This document shows positions 17,064 to 24,665 of a stretch of 64,000 nt of DNA, piece by piece (positions within the stretch are counted from its first letter, which is position 1; each line of letters opens with the position of its first letter). A program made the position numbers and the translations under genes. The notes below the pieces were generated by a model. That model was not told the origin of the DNA and ran no database searches. It saw only the letters and a list, made by a program, of their open reading frames with translations. This stretch comes from Comamonas koreensis (lineage in GTDB: Bacteria; Pseudomonadota; Gammaproteobacteria; Burkholderiales; Burkholderiaceae_C): contig NZ_CP043575.1 of assembly GCF_014076495.1 (NCBI RefSeq), positions 4,216,001 to 4,280,000 on the forward strand. The letters are read 5' to 3'.

Positions 17064-18452
17064 CTAGCCGCCCAGCGCCGGCAAGGTGTTGAACAGCAGC
17101 ACCATCAACAGGCCCACAAACGAGACGATGGACTGCACCACGGTGATCGTGCGCGTTGCCTCCCCCATGGTCATGCCAAAGGATTCCTTGACCATCCAGA
17201 AACCGGCATGGTTGGCATAGTTGAAGAACAGCGAGCCGCAGCCAATCGACAGCGCCAGCAAAGGCAGGTTCAGGCTGGGGTCGGCAGCGGCGAGCGGCGC
17301 GAGCAAACCGGCCGCACCCACGATGCCCACGGTGGCCGAGCCGGTCGAGACCGACAGCAGCATCGCAATGAGCCAGCCCAGCACCAGCGGCGGAAATGCA
17401 AACTGGTGCGTCAGGTGCACGATGGCGTCGCCCACCTTGGCGCTGGTCAGCACCTGCTGGAAAGCGCCGCCGCCAGCAATGATCATGATGATGCCGGCAA
17501 TCGGCTTGAGGCTGGCGCCCAGGGTGTCACGCAGCTTTTCGGCATCGCCGCCGCGCAGGTAGACCAGGGTGAAGGCGGCAAACAGCACGCCCAGCAGCAT
17601 TGCAATCAGCGGGTTGCCCAGAAAGCTGGCCACCTGCAGCAGGGCCGAGCCCTTGGGCAAGGCCATCTCGGCCAGCGCATGGGCGAGCATCAGCAGCGCA
17701 GGCAGCAGGGCAGACAGCACGCCCATCGCGATGCCCGGCTGGTCCTTGCCGCTGTCGGGCTTCGCTTCGGTGAACTGGTCGAGCAGCGCCTGCTCAGGCC
17801 GGGTCGTCATGCGCGGGGTGATGAAGGCGCCGTACAGCGGCCCGCCCAGCACCATCGCGGGCAAGGCGGCCAAAAAGCCGTAGAGCATCGTCGGGCCGAC
17901 CGTGGTCTTCAAGGTGGCAATCGCGGTCAGCGGGCCAGGATGGGGCGGCACCATGCCGTGCATCGAGGCGAGTGCCGCAATCACCGGCACGCCCACATAG
18001 ACATAGGCCGAGCCCTTGAAGTTTTCGCGGCTCTCGAGCTTGCGCGCCACGCTGAAGATCAGCGGCAGCATCACCACCAGGCCCACCTCGAAGAACATCG
18101 GGATGCCGATGATGAAGGCCACCAGGGTCATCGCCCAGGGGATCATGCGGTCCGAGGTGTGGCGCAGAATGGCGCTGGCCAGGCGCTCGGTGGTGCCCGA
18201 GTCGGCCAGGATCTTGCCGAGCATCGCGCCCAAGGCAATCACCACGCCGACCGCGCCCAGGGTCTTGCCCGCGCCGTTGGTGATGTTCTTGGCAATGTCG
18301 CCCGGCGCCATGCCGGTGGCAAAGCCCACACCGATACAGACGATCAGCAAGGCCAGCAAGGGGTGCATGCGGATGCGCGAAACAATCAGCGCCACCAGCA
18401 CCAGCACGCTCACCAAGGCGGTCAGCAGCAATTGGATATCGAAATTTGACAT
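17064..18452 (-). CDS. GntP-family gluconate:H+ symporter
   Basis: This 462-residue inner-membrane protein has about 12-14 hydrophobic helices. It shows GntP family marks: MHPLLALLIVCIGVGFATGM near the start, GALGAMLGKILADSG-like sequence (here VIALGAMLGKILADSGTTER), MVPPHPGPLTAIATL and the C-terminal NHAGFWMVKESFGMTMGEA. The family imports gluconate and related sugar acids with protons. The ATG giving MSNFDIQLLLTAL was chosen over one 16 codons upstream. No gluconate kinase lies nearby, so the substrate may be another hydroxy acid. Confidence 0.92.
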   Translation of the reverse strand: MSNFDIQLLLTALVSVLVLVALIVSRIRMHPLLALLIVCIGVGFATGMAPGDIAKNITNGAGKTLGAVGVVIALGAMLGKILADSGTTERLASAILRHTSDRMIPWAMTLVAFIIGIPMFFEVGLVVMLPLIFSVARKLESRENFKGSAYVYVGVPVIAALASMHGMVPPHPGPLTAIATLKTTVGPTMLYGFLAALPAMVLGGPLYGAFITPRMTTRPEQALLDQFTEAKPDSGKDQPGIAMGVLSALLPALLMLAHALAEMALPKGSALLQVASFLGNPLIAMLLGVLFAAFTLVYLRGGDAEKLRDTLGASLKPIAGIIMIIAGGGAFQQVLTSAKVGDAIVHLTHQFAFPPLVLGWLIAMLLSVSTGSATVGIVGAAGLLAPLAAADPSLNLPLLALSIGCGSLFFNYANHAGFWMVKESFGMTMGEATRTITVVQSIVSFVGLLMVLLFNTLPALGG

Positions 18453-18610
18453 GCGAGAAGATGTGGATTTGTGACACGCATCCCCAGCCACCCACCGCAA
18501 AGAGGGGCTTGGGCATGCCCCAACCCTCCCATCCTACGCCGATCAGCCACCCCAGGCTGTAGTCGGATTTCGGCGGGCGGGGCGGCCGCCCCGCTCCCTG
18601 CCACCCGCCA

Positions 18611-19849
18611 TCAAGGCGCGGTAGAGGCGCCGGATTCAAACCAGCGCTTGACCAGATCGCGCTCGTCGGCACTCAACCCCTCGGGGTTGCCAAAGGGCAT
18701 CTTGCGCAGCACCACCACCTGCTGGTAGATCTGCTGGGTGTGCTGGGCCACCTCGCCGGGGCTGTCGAGCTTCACATTCTTTTGCGCCAGGCCCGTGGCG
18801 CTGTGGCACAGCACGCAGTGCTGGGCAAACACCTTGGCCACCTCACCATAGGGCACGGCGCCAGCTGCGGGCTGGCTCGCAGGGGCCGATGCGGGCGCAG
18901 CGGCTGCTGCGGGCTTGGGGCCGGGGCGCAGCCAGGCGATCACGCCCAGAATCACCAGCACCCCGATCAGCGCATAAGGCCAGGGGTGCTTGTTGCGGCC
19001 GAGCTTGTGGCCGTGGCGCAGCACAAAGAACTGGCGAATGGCCGCGCCGGCAAACATCATGCCGATGAGCACCAGCCAGTTGTACTTCTGGTTGTAGAGC
19101 CAGCCGTAGTGGTTGGACAGCATCGCAAACAGCACCGGCAACGTGAAATAGGAGTTGTGCACACTGCGCTGCTTGCCGCGCTTGCCGTAGATGGGGTCGA
19201 CCGGGTCGCCATTCTTGAGCGCCCGCACCACGGTGCGCTGGCCCGGGATGATCCAGAAGAACACGTTCGCGCTCATCGAGGTGGCCAGCATCGCGCCCAT
19301 CAGCAAGAAGGCTGCCTGGCCCGGGAAGATATGGCAGGCGAGATACGCGGCAATGCAGACCAGCACCAGCACCATGGCGCCCACAATCGCATCGCCATGC
19401 TTTTTGAAACCAAACACGCGGCAGATGCCGTCATAGAGCAGCCAGAACACCGCCAGAAAGCTCAGCGCCGTGAACACCGCCAGCGGCGCGCTCATCGCAT
19501 TGGGGTCGGCCGGGTTGACCAGGTAGATATTGGCGTTCCAGAGGTAGGACACCGTCAGGAGCGCAAAGCCCGACAGCCAGGTGGTGTAGCTCTCCCAGTA
19601 GAACCAGTGCAGGTGGTCGGGCAGCTTGGGCGGCGAGACATTGAACTTGACAGGGTGGTAGAAGCCGCCGCCATGCACGGCCCAGAGCTCGCCGCTGACG
19701 CCCTGCTTTTTCAGGTCTTCGTCTTCGGGCGGGGTCAGGCTGCTGTCGAGAAACACAAAATAGAACGACGAACCGACCCAGGCAATGGCTGTGATCACAT
19801 GCAGCCAGCGCAACAACAGGTTCGCCCAATCGAGGATATAGCCTTCCAT
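18611..19849 (-). CDS. puuD: Membrane-bound urate hydroxylase with C-terminal cytochrome c
   Basis: PuuD oxidises urate to 5-hydroxyisourate and passes electrons to the respiratory chain, unlike soluble uricase. The 412-residue product starts MEGYILDWANLLLRWLHVIT and has eight or nine membrane helices with conserved histidines (WLHVITAIAWVGSSFYFV; HGGGFYHPVKF; HNSYFTLPVLFAMLSNHYG). A Pro/Ala linker (312-330) then leads to a cytochrome c domain with the haem motif CVLCH (345-349) and the axial-ligand Met in KMPFGN. A candidate operator shared with the rest of the urate genes lies about 200 bases upstream, at 20048-20065. Confidence 0.93.
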   Translation of the reverse strand: MEGYILDWANLLLRWLHVITAIAWVGSSFYFVFLDSSLTPPEDEDLKKQGVSGELWAVHGGGFYHPVKFNVSPPKLPDHLHWFYWESYTTWLSGFALLTVSYLWNANIYLVNPADPNAMSAPLAVFTALSFLAVFWLLYDGICRVFGFKKHGDAIVGAMVLVLVCIAAYLACHIFPGQAAFLLMGAMLATSMSANVFFWIIPGQRTVVRALKNGDPVDPIYGKRGKQRSVHNSYFTLPVLFAMLSNHYGWLYNQKYNWLVLIGMMFAGAAIRQFFVLRHGHKLGRNKHPWPYALIGVLVILGVIAWLRPGPKPAAAAAPASAPASQPAAGAVPYGEVAKVFAQHCVLCHSATGLAQKNVKLDSPGEVAQHTQQIYQQVVVLRKMPFGNPEGLSADERDLVKRWFESGASTAP

Positions 19850-20188
19850 TGCTCTCATCCTTGGCAGCGTGGGGTCTGCCAGTGCGAGGGAGGGGTGATG
19901 CCCGCTCTCCTCATCAAGCAGCCAGCGTGGAGGCACCGGCCACTTGTTGAACCTGCTCACCACGGCGGGCGATCTGAGCAGCAGACAGGCCGCAATCCAC
20001 AGCCATCATCGGGATGACCGGGGCACCGCTGCGACCTTTTGTAGACTCAAAGTGTATGCAATTTCTGCCACCCAAAGGTCGGCAAAAAGCTGCACAGCCC
20101 CTAGATAAAACCCTGATGCAACGCAGCAAACCCGCTGCAGGTGGCCTCTACACCGCATGCATGGCTCCTGCCCGGGGGGCAAGCCACA
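19850..20188. other. Intergenic region upstream of puuD
   Basis: These 339 bases carry no gene that I can support. Both neighbours are on the minus strand, so this is the puuD leader. It contains the degenerate urate-regulon palindrome at 20048-20065. A 71-codon open frame at 19914-20129 on the minus strand lacks a ribosome binding site and any recognisable domain. Confidence 0.5.
20048..20065. promoter_or_regulatory. Candidate GntR-type operator upstream of puuD
   Basis: CAAAGTGTATGCAATTTC matches 14 of 18 positions of the perfect palindrome AAAAGTGTATACACTTTT found between uraH and the regulator gene. Confidence 0.55.
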
Positions 20189-21016
20189 TCAGGCATGCTG
20201 CGTTCGCTGCAGATGCTGCAAAAGCTGCGCGGCCACCGCAATGGCAATCACCTCCGGCGCCTTGCCCTGGATGCCCGGCAGCCCGATCGGGCAGGTGATG
20301 CGGGCAAACTCCGCATCGGCAAAACCCCGCTCGGTCAGCCGGTGCGCAAAGCTGGCGCGCTTGGTAGCACTGCCAATGAGCCCGATCAGGTCCAGATCGC
20401 CGCTGTTGCGCTGGCGCTGCAGGCAGGCCTGGGTGATCTGCAGGTCCTGCTGGTGGTCGTGGGTGAGGATGAACACACTGCTGCGCGGCGCCAGGTCAGC
20501 TACCGCGCGCTCGATGGGGTCGGAGTACTCAGTCTGCACATGGGCCGGCAACGCGGGCGGAAACAGCGCCTCGCGGCTGTCCACCCAGGTGATGGCAAGC
20601 GGCAGGTTGCTCAGCACCTGCACCAGCGCTGCGCCCACATGGCCCGCGCCAAACACCGCCACGGGGCTGCACTCAGGCGCCAGCTGCTGCGCCAGCGGTT
20701 CGCGGTCAGCCTGTCCAATCCGCTGAAAACGCAGATGCACCACACCGCCGCAGCATTGGCCCAGGCGCGGGCCCAGCGCAAAGCGCTCGCTCTGCGGGGC
20801 GCCGCCGCTGGCCAGCAGATTGCGGGCCTTGTTGGCGGCCTGCCACTCCAGGTGGCCACCGCCAATCGTGCCCAGTTGGTCCTGCGCAAACACGGCCATC
20901 CAGGCGCCGGCATCGCGCGGAGCCGACCCCTGGGTCGACGCCACTTGTACCAGACAGGCCTCCTGCGTCGCCAGGCGCGCCAATAATTGCTGCAGAACGG
21001 GCATGCCTTGTTCCAT
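20189..21016 (-). CDS. xdhC: Xanthine dehydrogenase accessory protein XdhC
   Basis: XdhC loads sulfurated molybdenum cofactor into xanthine dehydrogenase, which produces urate. The 275-residue product has the N-terminal XdhC/CoxI segment (VQVASTQGSAPRDAGAWMAV, then TIGGGHLEW) with the conserved EARN-like region replaced by NKARNLL. A Rossmann-like C-terminal domain follows (PVAVFGAGHVGAALVQVLSN, IGLIGSATKRASF, IGLPGIQGKAPEVIAIAVAAQ). The structural genes xdhA and xdhB, usually adjacent, are not in this window. The context still places it in purine catabolism. Confidence 0.92.
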   Translation of the reverse strand: MEQGMPVLQQLLARLATQEACLVQVASTQGSAPRDAGAWMAVFAQDQLGTIGGGHLEWQAANKARNLLASGGAPQSERFALGPRLGQCCGGVVHLRFQRIGQADREPLAQQLAPECSPVAVFGAGHVGAALVQVLSNLPLAITWVDSREALFPPALPAHVQTEYSDPIERAVADLAPRSSVFILTHDHQQDLQITQACLQRQRNSGDLDLIGLIGSATKRASFAHRLTERGFADAEFARITCPIGLPGIQGKAPEVIAIAVAAQLLQHLQRTQHA

Positions 21017-21067
21017 GATGAAGATCGGCCTGCCATACTGCAGGTCCGCTATAGACGGATTTGTACC

Positions 21068-21640
21068 ATGAGCGATCGACCCTCCACCTCCCTGCTGTCA
21101 CGACTTTGGCATACGCTTTTTCGTATACCGCACCCGTCGCGAACACCTGCACAGGCAAGGGGCAGCGCCAAGCCGCCCCATGCCGCCGAGCAGGAGGACG
21201 ACCAGGACAGTTATCTCTCGGTGCTGACCCAGTTGCCCGGCGCGCGCATGCCCCAATGGTCCCCGCAAGCCGATGGGCAGGACTCCGTCCTCAACCCGGT
21301 CGCCGACGAGGCCTACCGCAAGCAGTGTGCCCAGCACCTGTATGAACGCTACGCCGATCGCATCTACCCTGGCATGCTGCCGCCCATGCTCTATGCCATT
21401 GGCGTGCTGGAGCTCTTGCTCGACGAAGACGGCCATATCCAGGACATGAACTGGATGCGCGAGCCCGCGCAGGCCCAGGAGGTGCCGCCACTGATTGAGG
21501 CGCTGGTGCAAGCCGCTGCGCCCTTTCCCGCCCCCCAGCATTTGCGCCACGGCGAGGTCATGGTCTCCTACACCGAGACCTGGCTCTGGGATGCCTCGGG
21601 CAAGTTCCAGCTGCATACCTTGAGCGAAGGCCAGCAATAA
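21068..21640 (+). CDS. Hypothetical protein with a TonB-like C-terminal domain
   Basis: The 190-residue product starts with a basic, disordered segment. From about residue 95 it has a pattern resembling the TonB C-terminal fold: YADRIYPGMLPPMLYAIGVL, the hairpin LDEDGHIQDMNWMREP, a helix ending AAAPFPAPQHLRHGEV and the last strand TETWLWDASGKFQL. There is no clear signal peptide or membrane anchor, which is unusual for an energy transducer. It lies head to head with xdhC with 51 bases between. The function is unknown, and the TonB-like reading is inferred from pattern only. Confidence 0.68.
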   Translation: MSDRPSTSLLSRLWHTLFRIPHPSRTPAQARGSAKPPHAAEQEDDQDSYLSVLTQLPGARMPQWSPQADGQDSVLNPVADEAYRKQCAQHLYERYADRIYPGMLPPMLYAIGVLELLLDEDGHIQDMNWMREPAQAQEVPPLIEALVQAAAPFPAPQHLRHGEVMVSYTETWLWDASGKFQLHTLSEGQQ

Positions 21641-21670
21641 AGGCTGGCATAGGACAGGTGCGACAAGCGC

Positions 21671-21697
21671 AAAAAAAACCGGCCTGCTGGCCGGTTT
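21671..21697. terminator. Bidirectional terminator between convergent genes
   Basis: AAACCGGCC and GGCCGGTTT form a 9-bp stem around TGCT, with an A-tract on the left (T-tract for the minus strand). It serves the SYLF lipoprotein gene on the minus strand and possibly the plus-strand gene ending at 21640. Confidence 0.82.
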
Positions 21698-21725
21698 GTG
21701 CTTTGCAGGCGCGGTGGGCGCTGCT

Positions 21726-22310
21726 TTATTCCTTGATCTTGGTGATCTTGGCGCCTTGCAGCGACACGCCCGCTTCCAGGCCGGCATTGTTCAGCACAAA
21801 GCTGGTCACCGGGGCCTGGGCCGAGGTGGTGTCGATGCTGCCATTGGCGCCTACGCGGCCTGCGGCCACGGTGGCATCTGCACCCACGGACCAGCCATTG
21901 CTGTCGCGGAACTTCGCCAGCGCTTCAGGCGTGTTGAACACATAGATGACGGCCTTGGACTGGCCACCGGCCTGCCAGCCGATCGACGCGCCCGTGGTGC
22001 TGTAGTAGCTGTCGCTGCGGCTGCCCACGCGCAGCACGCCGCGGCCGTGCTCCACGCCCACCACAAAGCTGCCGCCAATCACTGATGGGAACACCAGCAC
22101 GCCCTTGGAGCGTGCGACCAGGTCCTTGGAGCCAGGAGCGGTCTGGTACAGGCGCTCGAGCGCGGCGTTGGCGCGGGCGTCTACCGACGTCTCATCGGCA
22201 CGAGGCGCATTGCTGGTTTCAGGCTTGGTGACCGTGCAGGCCGCCATCGACAGAGCGCCGGCAACCACTGCAGCGGCGACACCCAGGGTGCGCATAGAAA
22301 AACGTTGCAT
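21726..22310 (-). CDS. SYLF-domain (Ysc84-like) lipoprotein
   Basis: The 194-residue product has a lipoprotein signal with lipobox in LSMAACTVTKPE, then a SYLF/Ysc84 domain: ALERLYQTAPGSKDLVARSK, GVLVFPSVIGGSFVVGVEHG and the YYSTTGASIGWQAGGQSKAV core typical of the family. SYLF proteins bind lipids or phosphoinositides in eukaryotes; bacterial members are periplasmic lipoproteins of poorly known role, often abundant and stress-related. AGGAG lies six bases before the ATG. Its place between xdhC and uraH looks incidental, and no urate-type operator precedes it. Confidence 0.87.
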   Translation of the reverse strand: MQRFSMRTLGVAAAVVAGALSMAACTVTKPETSNAPRADETSVDARANAALERLYQTAPGSKDLVARSKGVLVFPSVIGGSFVVGVEHGRGVLRVGSRSDSYYSTTGASIGWQAGGQSKAVIYVFNTPEALAKFRDSNGWSVGADATVAAGRVGANGSIDTTSAQAPVTSFVLNNAGLEAGVSLQGAKITKIKE

Positions 22311-22521
22311 ACCTACTCCTATGAAATTTGCTGTTATATCGATCAGGTTGGCACCGCTGTGAATCCTGCGGTGCGCCTAGGAGCAAATAGTAGCCATCCC
22401 CGATGACGCTGGAAGGCCGCAGCCGCAACTTGCGGCTTCGGCCTACAGTTTTGGCGATGCGCGTTTGAGACAGGTCAAGGGCAGCCGCCTACCCCAATGC
22501 CCCACCCGCCCTCGCCCCGCC

Positions 22522-22872
22522 TCAAGACCCCCGGTACGTCGAATAGCTCCAGGGGCTGACCAGCAGCGGCACGTGGTAGTGCTGGTCCGCATGGGCCACG
22601 CCAAAGTCCAGGTTCACCTGGTTCAAAAAGTTGGGGCTGGGCAGCTCCACGCCTTTGGCGGCAAAGTAGGCCGCCACTTCAAAGCTCAGGCGGTAGGTGC
22701 CGGGGCGCAGCGTCGCATTGTCAAACAACGGGGTCTGGGTGCGGCCGTCGTGGTTCAGGGTTTCGCGGCGGATGAGGCGCGCTTCGCCGCCATCGGTGGC
22801 GTACAGCGCAATGTCCATGCCCGCAGCGGGGCAGCCGTGCATCGTATCGAGAACGTGGGTGCTCAGGCCCAT
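22522..22872 (-). CDS. uraH: 5-hydroxyisourate hydrolase (transthyretin-like)
   Basis: This 116-residue enzyme hydrolyses 5-hydroxyisourate, the PuuD product, to OHCU. It has the family marks: N-terminal STHVLDTMHGCPAAGM with the catalytic His, HDGRTQTPLF with the active-site Arg, and the invariant C-terminal tetrapeptide YRGS (113-116). A strong AGGAG box precedes the ATG. The gene is divergent from the GntR-type regulator gene; the perfect operator palindrome at 22923-22940 lies between their starts and can control both. Confidence 0.96.
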   Translation of the reverse strand: MGLSTHVLDTMHGCPAAGMDIALYATDGGEARLIRRETLNHDGRTQTPLFDNATLRPGTYRLSFEVAAYFAAKGVELPSPNFLNQVNLDFGVAHADQHYHVPLLVSPWSYSTYRGS

Positions 22873-22922
22873 AGGTAAATCTCCTGATGATTCTGGGTAA
22901 GATCGGACTGGTGATGTGCACT

Positions 22923-22940
22923 AAAAGTGTATACACTTTT
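22923..22940. promoter_or_regulatory. Perfect palindromic operator between uraH and its regulator
   Basis: AAAAGTGTATACACTTTT is an 18-bp perfect palindrome, 25 bases before the regulator start and about 50 bases upstream of uraH. Related copies lie at 27894-27911 (before the permease) and 20048-20065 (before puuD). It has the TGTATACA-type core seen for FCD-type GntR regulators. Confidence 0.82.
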
Positions 22941-22964
22941 TGTCATTCGGCCTACTATCCTGAC

Positions 22965-23642
22965 ATGGAATCCACCTCAACGTCCACCATTGCCCAAGCC
23001 CTGACCCGTGCCATCGTCGAGCACCGGTTGCTGCCGGGCACCAAGCTGGCCGAGCAAAAACTCGCGGACCACTTTGGCGTGTCGCGCACCCTAGTGCGCC
23101 AGGCGCTGTTCCAGCTGTCGCAAAACCACCTGGTCACGCTGGAGCCCGCACGCGGCGCCTTTGTGTCCACCCCGTCTGTGACCGAAGCGCGCCAGGTCTT
23201 TGCCGTGCGCAAGATGCTCGAAGCGCAGATGACCCGCAGCTTTGTGAAGACCGTCACGCCCAAGCAGATCAAGGTCTTGCGCGAGCATGTGCGCCAGGAA
23301 GCTGCCGCCGTGCACCGCGCCGATGTCACCGAGCGCACCGAGCTGCTGGGCGACTTCCATGTGCGCATGGCCGAGCTGATGGGCAACGATGTGCTGGCCC
23401 AGCTGCTGGGCGATCTGATCTCGCGCTGCGCGCTGATCACCTTGATGTACCAGTCGGCCAGCGCCGCTGCCCACTCGCATGAGGAGCACGAAGAGATTGT
23501 GCAGGCCCTCGCCCGCAAGGATGCCGAAGGCGCCGTGCAGCTGATGATCGCGCACCTGGAGCATGTGGAGCAAGGCCTGCAGTTCGAACGCGAGATTCCC
23601 AGCAACGATTTATCCATGGCTCTGTCCTCGATCACGCTATGA
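22965..23642 (+). CDS. GntR-family (FCD) regulator of urate catabolism
   Basis: The 225-residue product has an N-terminal winged helix (IAQALTRAIVEHRLLPGTKL, then AEQKLADHFGVSRTLVRQAL) and an all-helical FCD effector domain with a metal/ligand-type pattern (DFHVRMAELMGN, the HSHEEHEEIVQAL histidines and MIAHLEHVE). The ATG at 22965 gives MESTSTSTIAQAL; the 26 in-frame codons before it contain the operator. Its stop overlaps the puuE start (ATGA), so regulator and catabolic genes share one transcript and autoregulation is expected. The inducer is probably urate or a ring-opened product; this is inference. Confidence 0.9.
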   Translation: MESTSTSTIAQALTRAIVEHRLLPGTKLAEQKLADHFGVSRTLVRQALFQLSQNHLVTLEPARGAFVSTPSVTEARQVFAVRKMLEAQMTRSFVKTVTPKQIKVLREHVRQEAAAVHRADVTERTELLGDFHVRMAELMGNDVLAQLLGDLISRCALITLMYQSASAAAHSHEEHEEIVQALARKDAEGAVQLMIAHLEHVEQGLQFEREIPSNDLSMALSSITL

Positions 23643-24598
23643 CCTACGACGCTACCACCCCCTACCCCCGCGACCTGATCGGCTACGGCCGCGATCTGCC
23701 CCATGCCCAGTGGCCCCAGGGCGCACGCATTGCCGTGCAGTTTGTGCTGAACTACGAGGAAGGCGGCGAAAACCATGTGCTGCACGGCGACCCGGGCAGC
23801 GAGCAGTTCCTCTCGGAGATGTTCAACCCGGCCTCTTACCCGGACCGCCACATGAGCATGGATGGCATCTATGAATACGGCTCGCGCGCCGGCGTCTGGC
23901 GCCTGCTGCGCGAGTTTGAAAAGCGCGGCCTGCCGCTGACGGTGTTTGGCGTGGCCACGGCCTTGCAGCGACACCGCGAACTGGCCCAGGCGTTTTCCGA
24001 TCTGGGCCATGAAGTGGCCTGCCACGGCCTCAAATGGGTGCATTACCAAAATACGCCCGAAGAGGTCGAGCGCGCCCATATGCAGCAGGCGATGGACATC
24101 TTCCACAGCCTCTACGGCAGCCGCAGCACCCACGGCCTGGGCTGGTACACCGGCCGCGATAGCCCCAACACCCACCGCCTGGTGGCCGATTTTGGCGGCT
24201 TTGCCTATGACAGCGACTACTACGGCGACGACCTGCCCTTCTGGATGAAGGTCGGCAAGAGCGATGGCAGCGCCGCGCACCAGCTGATCGTTCCCTACAC
24301 CCTGGACTGCAACGACATGCGCTTTGCGCTGCCCCAGGGCTACTCGCACGCCGATCCCTTCTTCCAGTACCTCAAGGACAGCTTTGATGTGCTGTACGCC
24401 GAAGGTGACCCTGCTGGCGAGAACCGCCCTAAGATGATGAGCATCGGCATGCACTGCCGCCTGCTGGGCCGCCCGGGCCGCATCACCGCGCTGCAGCGCT
24501 TTCTGGACCACATCCAACAGCACCAGAACGTCTGGGTCTGCCGCCGCATCGACATTGCCCGCCACTGGGCCGAGCACTTTCCCGCCCCCACGCTTTGA
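23639..24598 (+). CDS. puuE: Allantoinase PuuE (polysaccharide deacetylase-like)
   Basis: PuuE opens allantoin to allantoate without the binuclear metal centre of classical allantoinase. The 319-residue protein has the NodB-like fold with family landmarks: YPRDLIGYGRDLPHAQWPQG, VQFVLNYEEGGENHVLHGDP, the segment GHEVACHGLKWVHYQ, and FAYDSDYYGDDLPFWMKVG. Near the end is SIGMHCRLLGRPGRITALQR. It overlaps the regulator gene by four bases and is followed 67 bases later by the UraD-AllC fusion. PuuE together with PuuD is a common proteobacterial pairing. Confidence 0.95.
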   Translation: MTYDATTPYPRDLIGYGRDLPHAQWPQGARIAVQFVLNYEEGGENHVLHGDPGSEQFLSEMFNPASYPDRHMSMDGIYEYGSRAGVWRLLREFEKRGLPLTVFGVATALQRHRELAQAFSDLGHEVACHGLKWVHYQNTPEEVERAHMQQAMDIFHSLYGSRSTHGLGWYTGRDSPNTHRLVADFGGFAYDSDYYGDDLPFWMKVGKSDGSAAHQLIVPYTLDCNDMRFALPQGYSHADPFFQYLKDSFDVLYAEGDPAGENRPKMMSIGMHCRLLGRPGRITALQRFLDHIQQHQNVWVCRRIDIARHWAEHFPAPTL

Positions 24599-24665
24599 AA
24601 GATGACACAGCGCCGCGCCCGAGCGAAAAGAAGCGCTAGTACCCCATCCATTCGATAGGAAACAC

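Noticed and set aside
17028..18449. 473-codon plus-strand frame antisense to the GntP gene
   Set aside because: Composition dominated by His, Gln and Arg, with no motif; the opposite strand encodes a full permease.
19914..20129. 71-codon minus-strand frame between xdhC and puuD
   Set aside because: No ribosome binding site or domain; it covers the candidate operator at 20048-20065.
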